Source of the DNA: Nisaea sp. | GTDB taxonomy: Bacteria > Pseudomonadota > Alphaproteobacteria > Thalassobaculales > Thalassobaculaceae | Assembly: GCF_017640745.1 (NCBI RefSeq) | Contig: NZ_JAEPQA010000017.1 | Coordinates: 1 to 64,000, forward strand | Direction: 5' to 3' | DNA: 64,000 nt | Shown: positions 20,133 to 28,582 of the stretch, in pieces | Numbering within the stretch: position 1 is the stretch's first letter | Layout of the letters: every line of letters starts with the position of its first letter | The notes under the pieces: generated by a model | What the model was told of the DNA's origin: nothing | What the model saw: only the letters and a program-made list of their open reading frames with translations | Databases searched by the model: none | Made by a program: the position numbers and the translations under genes

Positions 20133-21356
20133 GTGGAGCCTGATCGCCTCAATCTTCGGCACTTGAGGGCGTTCTGCGAGGCGGCCGCTCTCGGGAGTAT
20201 CAGCCGCGCTGCGGAGCAGGTGCATCTCTCGCAGCCGGCCGTGACGCAGGCGATCGCCAAACTGGAGACCCTGCTCGACGCACCGCTGTTCGAGCGGACG
20301 GCGGACGGGCTCAACCTAACCGAGTCGGGCAAGCTTTTCCTGCTGCGGGCCAAGCGCGCGCTCGGCCATATCGCGGACGGCGCGCGGACTGGCGGCCGCA
20401 AGGGCTCCCGCCCGGCGGAGAATTTCGAGCGCCGGGTCACGGCGGCGCAGCTGCGGGCCCTGCTCGCGGTCTCCAAGACGGGAAATTTTTCGATTGCTGC
20501 CCGCTCACTCGGCATGTCCCAGTCGGCGCTCTACCGGACCGCCCGCAGCCTCGAGAAGGATGCCGGCGTTCCGCTCTTCGAGGTGGTGTCGCAGGGCGTC
20601 GTGCTGACGCGGGCGGCAGAGCGCCTCGCCCGCCATTCCGGCCTCGCCTTTGGCGAGCTGGCGCAGGGGATGGAGGATGTCGCGGCCCGCAACGGACGCG
20701 ACACAGCACGGATCACGCTCGGCACGCTGCCGCTCGCCCGCACCTACATTCTGCCCCGCGCCATCACCGCTTTTCTGGCCGAGCGCCCGGATGCCTATAT
20801 CAGCGTCGTCGACGGACCCTATAACGCGCTTCTGCAGGCGCTCCGCCATGGCGCTATCGACATGCTGATCGGCGCGCTCCGGGAGCCCGGCATCGTCGCG
20901 GATATCGAGCAGCGCACTCTCTTCGAGGACCGGCTTGAGCTTGTCGCCCGGCCGGCACATCCGCTCGCCGGGCGGGACGATCTCACCCTCGAGGACCTTA
21001 CCGACTATACCTGGATCGTGCCGCGCCCGGGGGCGCCGACCCGGGCCAGGTTCGACGAGATGTTCGCCGGCAGCGATGCCCCGCCGACCCATATCGTCGA
21101 GGCAAGCTCGCTGATCCTGATCCGCGGCATCCTGACCGAGAGCGATGCGGTCGCGCTGATCTCTGCCCATCAGGTGCGGCACGAGGAGTCGCTCGACATC
21201 CTCGCGCGGCTGAATTTCCACGTGCCCTCGGCCCCGCGCCGGATCGGCCTGTCGCTGCGCCGCGGCTGGCGTCCGACGCTCTCTCAGAAGCGCATGATCG
21301 AGCTTCTGGTCGAGGCCGGCACCGAGGTCGCGGCGCATTATCCGGGGCCGTACTGA
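20133..21356 (+). CDS. LysR-type regulator with two tandem helix-turn-helix domains
   Basis: The protein has 407 residues, about 100 more than a normal LysR protein. The extra length is a second HTH. HTH1 is at about 8-66 (LRHLRAFCEAAALGSISRAA, LSQPAVTQAIAKLE). HTH2 is at about 105-160 (LRALLAVSKTGNFSIAARSL, MSQSALYRTARSLE). The substrate-binding domain follows from ~185. The start is GTG; an ATG at 20114 is out of frame. Its divergent position makes it the likely activator of the aromatic pathway operon, with a pathway intermediate as ligand. Confidence 0.9.
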   Translation: MEPDRLNLRHLRAFCEAAALGSISRAAEQVHLSQPAVTQAIAKLETLLDAPLFERTADGLNLTESGKLFLLRAKRALGHIADGARTGGRKGSRPAENFERRVTAAQLRALLAVSKTGNFSIAARSLGMSQSALYRTARSLEKDAGVPLFEVVSQGVVLTRAAERLARHSGLAFGELAQGMEDVAARNGRDTARITLGTLPLARTYILPRAITAFLAERPDAYISVVDGPYNALLQALRHGAIDMLIGALREPGIVADIEQRTLFEDRLELVARPAHPLAGRDDLTLEDLTDYTWIVPRPGAPTRARFDEMFAGSDAPPTHIVEASSLILIRGILTESDAVALISAHQVRHEESLDILARLNFHVPSAPRRIGLSLRRGWRPTLSQKRMIELLVEAGTEVAAHYPGPY

Positions 21357-21362
21357 AGGCGG

Positions 21363-22247
21363 TCAGCCCGCCAGATGCTTCTGGAAGAAGGCCGTCGTCC
21401 GCTCCCAGGCGAGCTTCGCCGCCGCCTCGTCGTAGCGCGGGGTCGAGTTGTTGTGAAAGCCGTGCTTGGTGCCCGGATAGACATGCATCTCGTAATCGAC
21501 GCCGTGCGCCTTCAGCGCCGCCTCGTAGCCGTCCTTGCCGGCATTCACCCGCGGGTCATCCTCGGCATACTGGATCATCATCGCGGCCTTGATGTTGGCG
21601 ACGCCGGCATCCTCGGGCGCGCGTCCGTAGAACGGCACGCCCGCGGCGAGATCCGCGCCCATCTCGACCGCGAGCCAGTTCGTCACGCCGCCGCCGAAAC
21701 AGAAGCCGGTGGCGCCGAGCTTGCCGTTCGAGAGCTCGTGGCCCTTCAGGAACTTCGCGCCGTTCAGCAGGTCGACCATCAGCTTGTCCCGGTCGAGACT
21801 GGCCTGCATCGCCTTGCCGTCGTCGTCGTTGCCCGGATAGCCGCCGAGGGGCCAGAGCCCGTCCGGCGCGAAGGCGAGGAACCCGGCGACCGCCGCGCGC
21901 CGCGCCACGTCCTCGATATAGGGATTGAGGCCCCGGTTCTCGTGGATCACCAGCACCGCCGGAAACGGCCCGCTGCCGGCCGGCTGCACCAGATAGCCGC
22001 GCATCTCGCCGCCGTTGCCGCCGGGCGAGTCGTAGAGCTCGTAGGTCGCCTTGATGCGCGGATCGGTGAAGGAGATGGTCTGTGCCGCGGCATATTTCGG
22101 CAGCAGCGCCTGGGCCATCGCCAGCCCCGAACCGCCCACCACGGCCATCGCCGCCGCCCGCCTCAAAAACTCGCGCCGCTCCATCGCGGAGTGGCAGTAT
22201 TCGTCGTAAAGCGCGTAGATCTTCGGATCGATTTTCTGTTCGTCCAT
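21363..22247 (-). CDS. Dienelactone hydrolase-family protein with Tat-type signal
   Basis: The protein has 294 residues. The N-terminal ERREFLRRAAAMAVVGG segment looks like a twin-arginine signal after a 20-residue lead, suggesting export. The alpha/beta-hydrolase core has a Cys nucleophile in GFCFGGG, as in dienelactone hydrolases, and the catalytic His in KHGFHNN. It hydrolyses an unknown ester or lactone, perhaps related to the adjacent aromatic cluster. It is convergent with the LysR gene (6-nt gap). Confidence 0.87.
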   Translation of the reverse strand: MDEQKIDPKIYALYDEYCHSAMERREFLRRAAAMAVVGGSGLAMAQALLPKYAAAQTISFTDPRIKATYELYDSPGGNGGEMRGYLVQPAGSGPFPAVLVIHENRGLNPYIEDVARRAAVAGFLAFAPDGLWPLGGYPGNDDDGKAMQASLDRDKLMVDLLNGAKFLKGHELSNGKLGATGFCFGGGVTNWLAVEMGADLAAGVPFYGRAPEDAGVANIKAAMMIQYAEDDPRVNAGKDGYEAALKAHGVDYEMHVYPGTKHGFHNNSTPRYDEAAAKLAWERTTAFFQKHLAG

Positions 22248-22396
22248 GTCCCTGCCTCCCTGCGGCCGGTTGTGTTTGTGAAAGGGAGATAGCGTATGCG
22301 GGACGTCGGGAAAGAGTGAGGTGGAAAAGCCGCCGCTTCTGCATCCGCGGAACCCGGGCTAGAAAAGGGAAAACGTCCTGAGGGGGGGGACCTGAA

Positions 22397-22834
22397 ATGA
22401 CCCACACGATCCACATCCTGAACGGCCCGAACCTGAACAAGCTCGGCAAGCGGGAGCCGACGATCTACGGGCGCACCACGCTCGAGACTATTGAGGGCTG
22501 GTGCCGGGAGGCCGCGCGCGGGCCGATCGAATTCCGGCAGAGCAACCACGAGGGCACGCTGATTGACATGATCCACGAGGCCGAGGACGAGGCGGACGGG
22601 TTGATCATCAATCCGGCGGGCCTCAGCTTCCAGTCGGTGCCGCTCTTTGACGCGCTGAAGATCTTCGAGGGTCCGAAGATCGAGCTGCATATCTCCAACA
22701 TCCATGCCCGCGACGCGCTGCACCAGCACTCGATCATGTCCTCGGCGGTGACCGCCGTGATCTGCGGCCTCGGCCCGCGCGGCTACGTGACGGCGCTCGG
22801 TGCGATGTACGACCTGCTGGAGGCGAAGGGCTAG
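22397..22834 (+). CDS. Type II 3-dehydroquinate dehydratase-like protein, divergent
   Basis: The protein has 145 residues, the normal AroQ length. It has ILNGPNLNKLGKREP with Arg19, Tyr24 (IYG), QSNHEGTLIDMIHEA, and HISNIHARD with His98. Two substrate-binding positions differ from classical AroQ. The THTS His is Phe78 (GLSFQS), and the following Arg in ALRDA is Phe (PLFDA). The fold and catalytic Tyr/Arg remain. It may be a catabolic paralogue or act on a related substrate. The gene stands alone and ends 4 nt from the convergent DapA-like gene. Confidence 0.8.
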   Translation: MTHTIHILNGPNLNKLGKREPTIYGRTTLETIEGWCREAARGPIEFRQSNHEGTLIDMIHEAEDEADGLIINPAGLSFQSVPLFDALKIFEGPKIELHISNIHARDALHQHSIMSSAVTAVICGLGPRGYVTALGAMYDLLEAKG

Positions 22835-22838
22835 CGGC

Positions 22839-23729
22839 TCAGAGCGGTCCGAGATCGCGCGACCAGGCGTCCAGCACCTGCAGGCCGAAAGGATGCGGCG
22901 CTTCCGCCGGGCCGCGGTCGTGCACCTCCTTCAGCCCGATGCGTTTCGCCGCCAGGCGCTTGCCGTAGCAGAGCAGGTGGTCGATCCCGGTCATCAGGAA
23001 ATGCAGCAGGGGCAGGATTTCGCGGAAGAGCGCCTCCGCCTCCGCCTGTTTCCCCGCCTGCCAGAGCTCGAAGATCCGGCTTTCCACGTCCGAGCATTCG
23101 ACGCCAGGAATGCAGCCGGAGCAGCCGGCCCTGAGATCGTCGATCAGGGTCATGCCGTTGCGCCCGTTCAGCAGCTCGAAGCGTCCGGCTGCGTCCTCCG
23201 CCAGCTTGCCGATATAGAGTGCCGGGCCCTCCGCCTTCAGGATCGAGACGTTCGGGTGGCGGCGGTTCAGCTCGATGAGCCCGGCGTTGGACAGCCCGAT
23301 GCCGATATATTCCGGCGCGTTCTGGATCCCGACCGGGACCGGGGAGGCGTCGGCGACCGTGCCGAAGAAGTCGATCAGCGCGGCCTCGGAGGCGGTCTTC
23401 ACCGGCGGCGGCTGCAGCACGGCCCAGGCGGCGCCGAGATCGGCCGCATGACGCACGCCCTCGATCTGGCCCTCGACCGTATTGTCGCTGATCGTCACGC
23501 TGACCGGGCGGCGTCCCGCAACTGTCGCCAGCGTCCATTCCACATGCCGCCGGCGCTCCGCGACGGTCAGCTTGTTGCATTCGCTTGCGAGTCCGCCGAC
23601 CGCGAGCCCGTGCACCCCGGCGCGCAGACAGGCCTCGATCTGGGCCTCGTGCGCGTCCTTGTCGAGCTTTCCGTCCGCGCCGAACAGCGCGTAGAGCATC
23701 GGATAGATGCCTGTTGCGGTCCCTGCCAT
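22839..23729 (-). CDS. Dihydrodipicolinate synthase/N-acetylneuraminate lyase-family (DapA-like) lyase
   Basis: The protein has 296 residues. ATG 23729 follows a strong gggaggggg site, so the longer frame is rejected. The TIM-barrel Schiff-base Lys is Lys165 in SILKAEGP. The GGTTGE-type loop reads GGLASE. The position of the usual catalytic Tyr is Gln136 (GIQNAPEYIG), so chemistry may differ from DapA. It probably cleaves or forms a 2-oxo acid aldol. It is divergent from the importer operon, whose substrate could be its substrate. Confidence 0.85.
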   Translation of the reverse strand: MAGTATGIYPMLYALFGADGKLDKDAHEAQIEACLRAGVHGLAVGGLASECNKLTVAERRRHVEWTLATVAGRRPVSVTISDNTVEGQIEGVRHAADLGAAWAVLQPPPVKTASEAALIDFFGTVADASPVPVGIQNAPEYIGIGLSNAGLIELNRRHPNVSILKAEGPALYIGKLAEDAAGRFELLNGRNGMTLIDDLRAGCSGCIPGVECSDVESRIFELWQAGKQAEAEALFREILPLLHFLMTGIDHLLCYGKRLAAKRIGLKEVHDRGPAEAPHPFGLQVLDAWSRDLGPL

Positions 23730-24043
23730 CGCCCCCTCCCGGATCTGTTTTTCGGGAATTCTGGGAGCGGGCGGGGCAGGTGGCAAGTCCGGACGCCGGG
23801 CGCCGCACTTCGCAGCCTTGCCGTCGCCGGGCTCCGGCGCCAATTCATGCCGGGTCACTGGTTCCGTTCTGCGATCAGGAAATTCCCGCGCGGCGGTGCG
23901 GGTGACGGTTGACTTGCGGGGGGCTTTGTCGAAGGGTCCCCTTTTCCAGGTTTGAAGGGCAGTCGGGATTGGGACCGATGGCGCGAGCGGCGCCGCGGCG
24001 CGCAGCAACAGCGCAGCCGGACTGCCACAGAGGAGGGACCGGA
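23730..24043. other. 314-bp divergent intergenic region
   Basis: It lies between the starts of the DapA-like gene and the importer operon and so should hold both promoters. I see a ttgact-like hexamer at 23909-23914 but no convincing -10. There is no repeat, RNA or small gene that I can support. An open frame continues from the importer gene up to 23909, but the aggaggga site before 24044 decides the start. Confidence 0.5.
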
Positions 24044-25258
24044 ATGACCATCAGGACCGTTTTCACCGGACTTGCGCTCGGCGCGGCGCTGCTCACCGCC
24101 GCCGCTACCGCACCGTCCCATGCCGCCGAGAGCGTGAAGATCGGCGACATGAACAGCTACACGCGGCTGCCGGCCTTCACCGTGCCCTACAAGATGGGCC
24201 TCGATCTCGCGGTCGAGCATATCAACGCCAGGGGCGGGGTGCTCGGCGGGCGGATGATCGAGGTGGTCTCGCGCGACGATCTCGGCAAGCCGGACGAGGC
24301 GGTGAAGATCGCCGAGGAGATGTTCAGCCGCGATGGCGTCGCGCTGGTCTCCGGCAATCTCTTCAGCCATGTCGGCCTGGCGCTCGCCTCCTATGCGAAG
24401 CAGAAGAAGAAGCTCTATCTCGCCTCCGAGCCGCTGGCCGATGCGCTGGTCTGGGAGAAGGGTAACCGCTACACCTTCCGCCTCCGCCCCTCGACCTACA
24501 TGCAGGCGGCGATGCTGGCCGAGGAAGCGGCGAAGACCGGCGCCAAGCGCTGGGCGACCATCGCGCCGAACTATGCCTACGGCAAGGAGGCGGTCGCGGC
24601 CTTCAAGCAGGTGCTGACCAAGCTCGTGCCGGACGTCGAGTTCGTCGCCGAGCAGTGGCCCGCCCTCTTCAAGATCGATGCCGCCGCCGAGGCCCAGGCG
24701 CTCGCCGCGGCCAATCCGGAGGCGATCTACAACGTCACCTTCGGCTCCGATCTCGCGAAATTCGCGCGCGAGGGGTCGCTGCGCAATCTGTTCGACGGCA
24801 AGACCATGCTCGGCCTGCTCGGCGGGGAGCCGGAATATCTCGACCCGCTGAAGGACGAGGCGCCGGAGGGCTGGATCGTCACCGGCTATCCCTGGTACGC
24901 GATCGAGACGTCGGAGCACACGGCTTTCAAGGAAGCCTACGAGAAGCGCTACGGGGACTATCCGCGCAACGGCTCGCTCGTCGGCTACAACACCATGCTC
25001 TCCATCGCCGCGGCGATCGAGAAGGCGGGCAGCACCGAAACCGAAGCGCTGGTCGAGGCCTTCAAGGGTCTGAAACTCGCGACCCCGGTCGGCGAGATCA
25101 CCTACCGGGCGATCGATCACCAGTCGACCATGGGCGCCTTCGTCGGCAAGACGGCGGTCAAGGACGGCAAGGGCGTGATGGTGGACTGGAGCTATCGCGA
25201 CGGTGCCGACTATCTGCCGTCCGACGACGAGGTGCGCGCGCTCCGTCCGGCGGAGTAA
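24044..25258 (+). CDS. ABC importer periplasmic binding protein (LivK-like)
   Basis: The protein has 404 residues. The ATG has an excellent aggagggac site. The signal peptide is residues 1-~27 (LGAALLTAAATAPSHAA). The type I periplasmic binding fold is recognised from SVKIGDMNSYTRLPAFTVPY, INARGGVLGG and YAYGKEAVAAF. It is the first gene of a four-gene HAAT-type importer operon. The ligand is probably an amino acid or an aromatic/organic acid, not determinable here. Confidence 0.92.
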   Translation: MTIRTVFTGLALGAALLTAAATAPSHAAESVKIGDMNSYTRLPAFTVPYKMGLDLAVEHINARGGVLGGRMIEVVSRDDLGKPDEAVKIAEEMFSRDGVALVSGNLFSHVGLALASYAKQKKKLYLASEPLADALVWEKGNRYTFRLRPSTYMQAAMLAEEAAKTGAKRWATIAPNYAYGKEAVAAFKQVLTKLVPDVEFVAEQWPALFKIDAAAEAQALAAANPEAIYNVTFGSDLAKFAREGSLRNLFDGKTMLGLLGGEPEYLDPLKDEAPEGWIVTGYPWYAIETSEHTAFKEAYEKRYGDYPRNGSLVGYNTMLSIAAAIEKAGSTETEALVEAFKGLKLATPVGEITYRAIDHQSTMGAFVGKTAVKDGKGVMVDWSYRDGADYLPSDDEVRALRPAE

Positions 25259-25288
25259 CCGCCGGGCGCAGGGGCCGGGGAAGGTCTT

Positions 25289-27130
25289 ATGGGACTTCTG
25301 GTTGCCCAGCTTCTGGCGGGGCTGGCGAACGCGGCGGCGTTGTTTCTCGTCGCCTCCGGACTGTCGCTGATCTTCGGCGTCACCCGGATCGTCAATTTCG
25401 CCCACGGCTCGCTCTACATGCTGGGCGCCTATTGCGGCTACACGGCGCTGCAATATCTGACCGGACCGCTCGGCTTCTGGGCGGCGGCGCTCGCCGCCGC
25501 CGTTGCCGTCGGTCTCTTCGGCCTGCTGGTCGAGTGCCTGATCCTGCGGCGGCTCTACAAGGCGCCGGAACTGTTCCAGCTGGTCGCGACCTTCGGTGTC
25601 GTGCTGGTCGTGCAGGATCTGACCCTGATGCTCTGGGGGGCGGAGGACCTGCTCGGGCCGCGCGCGCCGGGGCTCGACCGCGCGGTGATGCTGTTCGGCC
25701 AGCCGGTCCCGGAATACGACCTCGCCCTCATCGCAGTGGCGCCGCTCGTGCTGCTCGGCCTCTGGCTGCTGATGACGAAAACGCGGGCCGGGATCCTGAT
25801 CCGGGCGGCGACCCAGGACCGGGAGATGGTCGGCGCGCTCGGCATCAACCAGTCGCTGCTCTTCAGCGGCGTGTTCTTTCTTGGCGCAGCGCTCGCCGGT
25901 CTGGGAGGCGCGCTGCAGCTCCCGAAGGGCGGGGCCGACCTCACGCTCGATCTCGGTATCCTCGCGCCCGCCTTCGTCGTCGTCGTGATCGGCGGAATGG
26001 GGTCAATCGGCGGCGCCTTCGTCGCTGCGGTGCTGATCTCCGTCGTCAATGTCTTCGGCGTGCTCTACCTGCCGGAAAGCACGCTGGTGCTGATGTATGT
26101 CGTCATGGCCGTGGTGCTTCTGGTGCGTCCGCACGGTCTCTTCGGCCGGGCCGAGCTGCAGGCGGGACCTCCTGCCGCCGGGATCCCGGACCGGCCGCTG
26201 GCGCCGCTCGGGCCGCGCTGGCGGACCGCTGCACTGGCGCTCATCGGACTGCTCGCCGTGCTGCCGCTCATCGGAAGCGATTTCGCGCTGGTGCTCGCGA
26301 CCGACATCGTGGTGCTCGCGCTTTTCGCCGCGAGCCTGCATTTCATGCTCTCGCTCGGCGGGCTGATCTCCTTCGGCCATGCGGCCCTGTTCGGCGGCGG
26401 TGCCTATGCGGCGGCCCTTGCCGTGACCTACGCGGAAACCCCGATGGAGCTTGCGCTGCTCCTGGCGCCGCTGGCGGGCGGCTGGCTTGCCTTCGCCATC
26501 GGCTGGTTCTGCCTGCGCCTGACCGGAGTGTATTTCGCCATGCTGACCCTCGCCTTCGCCCAGCTGCTCTGGTCGCTCGCCTTCCAGTGGACGGAGGTGA
26601 CCGGCGGCGACGACGGGCTGATCGGGATCTGGCCGGCGGCCTGGGCCTCCGACGGCACGGTCTATTACTACCTGACCATCGTCCTCGGCGGCGGTGCGAT
26701 CCTGATGCTGCGGCACCTTGCGCATTCTCCCTTCGGATACGCGCTCCGGGCGGCGCGGGATTCCGAGAAGCGGGCCCGCGTCTCCGGCATCCGGGTCGAC
26801 CGGGTCCGGCTCGCGGCGATGGTGGTTTCCGGCACCATGGCCGGGCTGGCGGGCGGGCTCTTCGTCTTCTCCAAGGGCAGCGTCTTTCCGAGCGCGCTGG
26901 AGATCGCGCGTTCCTTCGACGCGCTGATCATGGTCTTCCTCGGCGGCGTCGACGCGCTCGGCGGACCGCTCGTCGGTGCGGCGGCCCTGACCCTGCTGCA
27001 GGACTGGCTCTCCCGCCTCGAAAGCTGGCGGCTGCTGCTCGGCCTCGCGGTCATCGCCATCGTGCTCCTTGCTCCGACCGGAATTGCGGGGTTTGCCGGG
27101 CGTCTGCTCCGACGCCGGGAGGCTTCATGA
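25289..27130 (+). CDS. Fused LivH-LivM ABC permease
   Basis: The protein has 613 residues. The first half (to ~290) is a complete LivH-type permease (SGLSLIFGVTRIVNFAHGS, GGMGSIGGAF). From ~315 a complete LivM-type permease follows (LSLGGLISFGHAALFGGGAYAAA, RAARDSEKRARVSGI). LivH and LivM are usually separate genes. The ATGA overlap with the next gene shows coupling. Confidence 0.93.
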   Translation: MGLLVAQLLAGLANAAALFLVASGLSLIFGVTRIVNFAHGSLYMLGAYCGYTALQYLTGPLGFWAAALAAAVAVGLFGLLVECLILRRLYKAPELFQLVATFGVVLVVQDLTLMLWGAEDLLGPRAPGLDRAVMLFGQPVPEYDLALIAVAPLVLLGLWLLMTKTRAGILIRAATQDREMVGALGINQSLLFSGVFFLGAALAGLGGALQLPKGGADLTLDLGILAPAFVVVVIGGMGSIGGAFVAAVLISVVNVFGVLYLPESTLVLMYVVMAVVLLVRPHGLFGRAELQAGPPAAGIPDRPLAPLGPRWRTAALALIGLLAVLPLIGSDFALVLATDIVVLALFAASLHFMLSLGGLISFGHAALFGGGAYAAALAVTYAETPMELALLLAPLAGGWLAFAIGWFCLRLTGVYFAMLTLAFAQLLWSLAFQWTEVTGGDDGLIGIWPAAWASDGTVYYYLTIVLGGGAILMLRHLAHSPFGYALRAARDSEKRARVSGIRVDRVRLAAMVVSGTMAGLAGGLFVFSKGSVFPSALEIARSFDALIMVFLGGVDALGGPLVGAAALTLLQDWLSRLESWRLLLGLAVIAIVLLAPTGIAGFAGRLLRRREAS

Positions 27131-27888
27131 ACGCGGTGCTGGAAGTACGGGGTCTCTCCAAGGCCTTCGGTGGCGTCCACGCAGTCGAGGATCTCGGCTT
27201 CGATCTCCGGGCGGGAGAGCGTCTCGCCCTGATCGGACCGAACGGGGCGGGCAAATCGACCTCGTTCCAGATGCTGATGGGCGAGCTCCGCCCGGACGCA
27301 GGCACCGCCTGTTTCGAGGGCGTCGATCTGGTCGGCATGGAACCGCGCGAGATCTGGGCGCTCGGTGTCGGCCGCACCTTCCAGATCACCTCCGTCTTCG
27401 CCTCCATGACGGTGGCGGAGAACGTGCAGACCGCGTTGCAGGCGCGGAATGGCCAGAGTTTCGATCCTTTCCGCCGCGCTCGCGCCCTTCACCGTGATGA
27501 GGCCATCTCCCTGCTGGAGCGCGTCGGTATGGCGGAGCAGGCGGACCGACCGGCCAGCGTGCTTGCCTATGGTGACGTGAAGCGGCTCGAATTCGCCATC
27601 GCGCTCGCCGGAGAACCGCGGCTTCTGCTGATGGACGAGCCGACAGCCGGGATGGCGCCGAGGGAGCGGCACGCGCTGATGGATCTGGTCTCGGGCATCG
27701 TTGCCGAGCGCGGCATCAGCGTGCTCTTCACCGAACACGACATGGACGTGGTTTTCGGCCATGCGGACCGGATCATGGTGCTCGACCGGGGACGGCTGAT
27801 CGCCGACGGGACGCCCGACGCCGTGCGCGCGGATGCGAAGGTGCGGAGCGTCTATCTCGGTTCCGGAGCGGAGACGGGCCATGCTTGA
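27127..27888 (+). CDS. ABC importer ATP-binding protein (LivG-like)
   Basis: The protein has 253 residues with Walker A GPNGAGKST, Walker B LLLMDEPTAGM and the LivG-type signature region LAYGDVKRLE in place of LSGGQ. The start at 27127 overlaps the permease stop by 4 nt. The frame is open far upstream but that part is antisense-like shadow of the permease. It powers the importer with LivF. Confidence 0.92.
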   Translation: MNAVLEVRGLSKAFGGVHAVEDLGFDLRAGERLALIGPNGAGKSTSFQMLMGELRPDAGTACFEGVDLVGMEPREIWALGVGRTFQITSVFASMTVAENVQTALQARNGQSFDPFRRARALHRDEAISLLERVGMAEQADRPASVLAYGDVKRLEFAIALAGEPRLLLMDEPTAGMAPRERHALMDLVSGIVAERGISVLFTEHDMDVVFGHADRIMVLDRGRLIADGTPDAVRADAKVRSVYLGSGAETGHA

Positions 27889-28582
27889 GGTCGCCGCGGT
27901 CAACAGCTTCTATGGCAAGGCGCATATCCTCTTCGATGTGTCTTTCTCCGTTGGCAAGGGCGAGGCGGTGGCCCTGCTTGGGCGGAACGGGGCGGGCAAG
28001 TCGACGGTGCTGAAATCGATCCTTCAGCTCGTTCGCCCGGAGAGCGGGAAGGTGCTCTTCGAGGGGCGCGACATCACCCGGCTGCCGCCGCACCGGATCG
28101 CCCGCCTCGGGCTCGGCTATGTGCCGGAGGAGCGCCGGATTTTCGCCGACCTTACCGTGAGCGAGAACCTGGAGGTCGGCCGCCAGCCGGCGCGCACCGG
28201 TCTTCCTCTCTGGACGCCCGAGCGTCTGTTCGAGCTCTTCCCCAACCTCGCCGAGCGCCGGAACGCCCTCGGCGGCACCTTGTCGGGGGGCGAGCAGCAG
28301 ATGCTGACCATCGCCCGGACCCTGATGGGCAATCCCCGCCTTCTGCTTCTGGACGAGCCGTCGGAGGGGATCGCGCCGGTGATCGTCGAGCAGATGGCCC
28401 GGACGATCCGGGCCCTGAAAGACGCCGGGGTCACCGTCCTGCTTTCGGAACAGAATCTGCGCTTCGCCCGCACCGTGGCCGAGCGCGCCCTGATCATCGA
28501 CAGCGGCCATATCCGCTTCGACGGCAGCTTTGTCGACCTTGAGGCAGACGCGGAAATCTCGGCGAGCTACCTCGCGGTCTGA
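27881..28582 (+). CDS. ABC importer ATP-binding protein (LivF-like)
   Basis: The protein has 233 residues from ATG 27881, overlapping LivG by 8 nt. It has Walker A GRNGAGKST, signature TLSGGEQQ and Walker B LLLLDEPSEG. Its 3' end overlaps the end of the convergent P-type ATPase gene by 16 bp, so no terminator can lie between the two. Confidence 0.92.
   Translation: MLEVAAVNSFYGKAHILFDVSFSVGKGEAVALLGRNGAGKSTVLKSILQLVRPESGKVLFEGRDITRLPPHRIARLGLGYVPEERRIFADLTVSENLEVGRQPARTGLPLWTPERLFELFPNLAERRNALGGTLSGGEQQMLTIARTLMGNPRLLLLDEPSEGIAPVIVEQMARTIRALKDAGVTVLLSEQNLRFARTVAERALIIDSGHIRFDGSFVDLEADAEISASYLAV

Noticed and set aside
23855-25453. A 532-codon minus-strand open frame opposite the binding protein gene
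   Set aside because: It has no recognisable domain and lies opposite a clear signal peptide and periplasmic binding fold.
24655-27126. A very long plus-strand open frame joined to the LivG-like gene
   Set aside because: Only the part from 27127 has ABC ATPase motifs and a start coupled to the permease stop. The upstream part is an Arg/Gly-rich shadow of the binding protein and permease genes.
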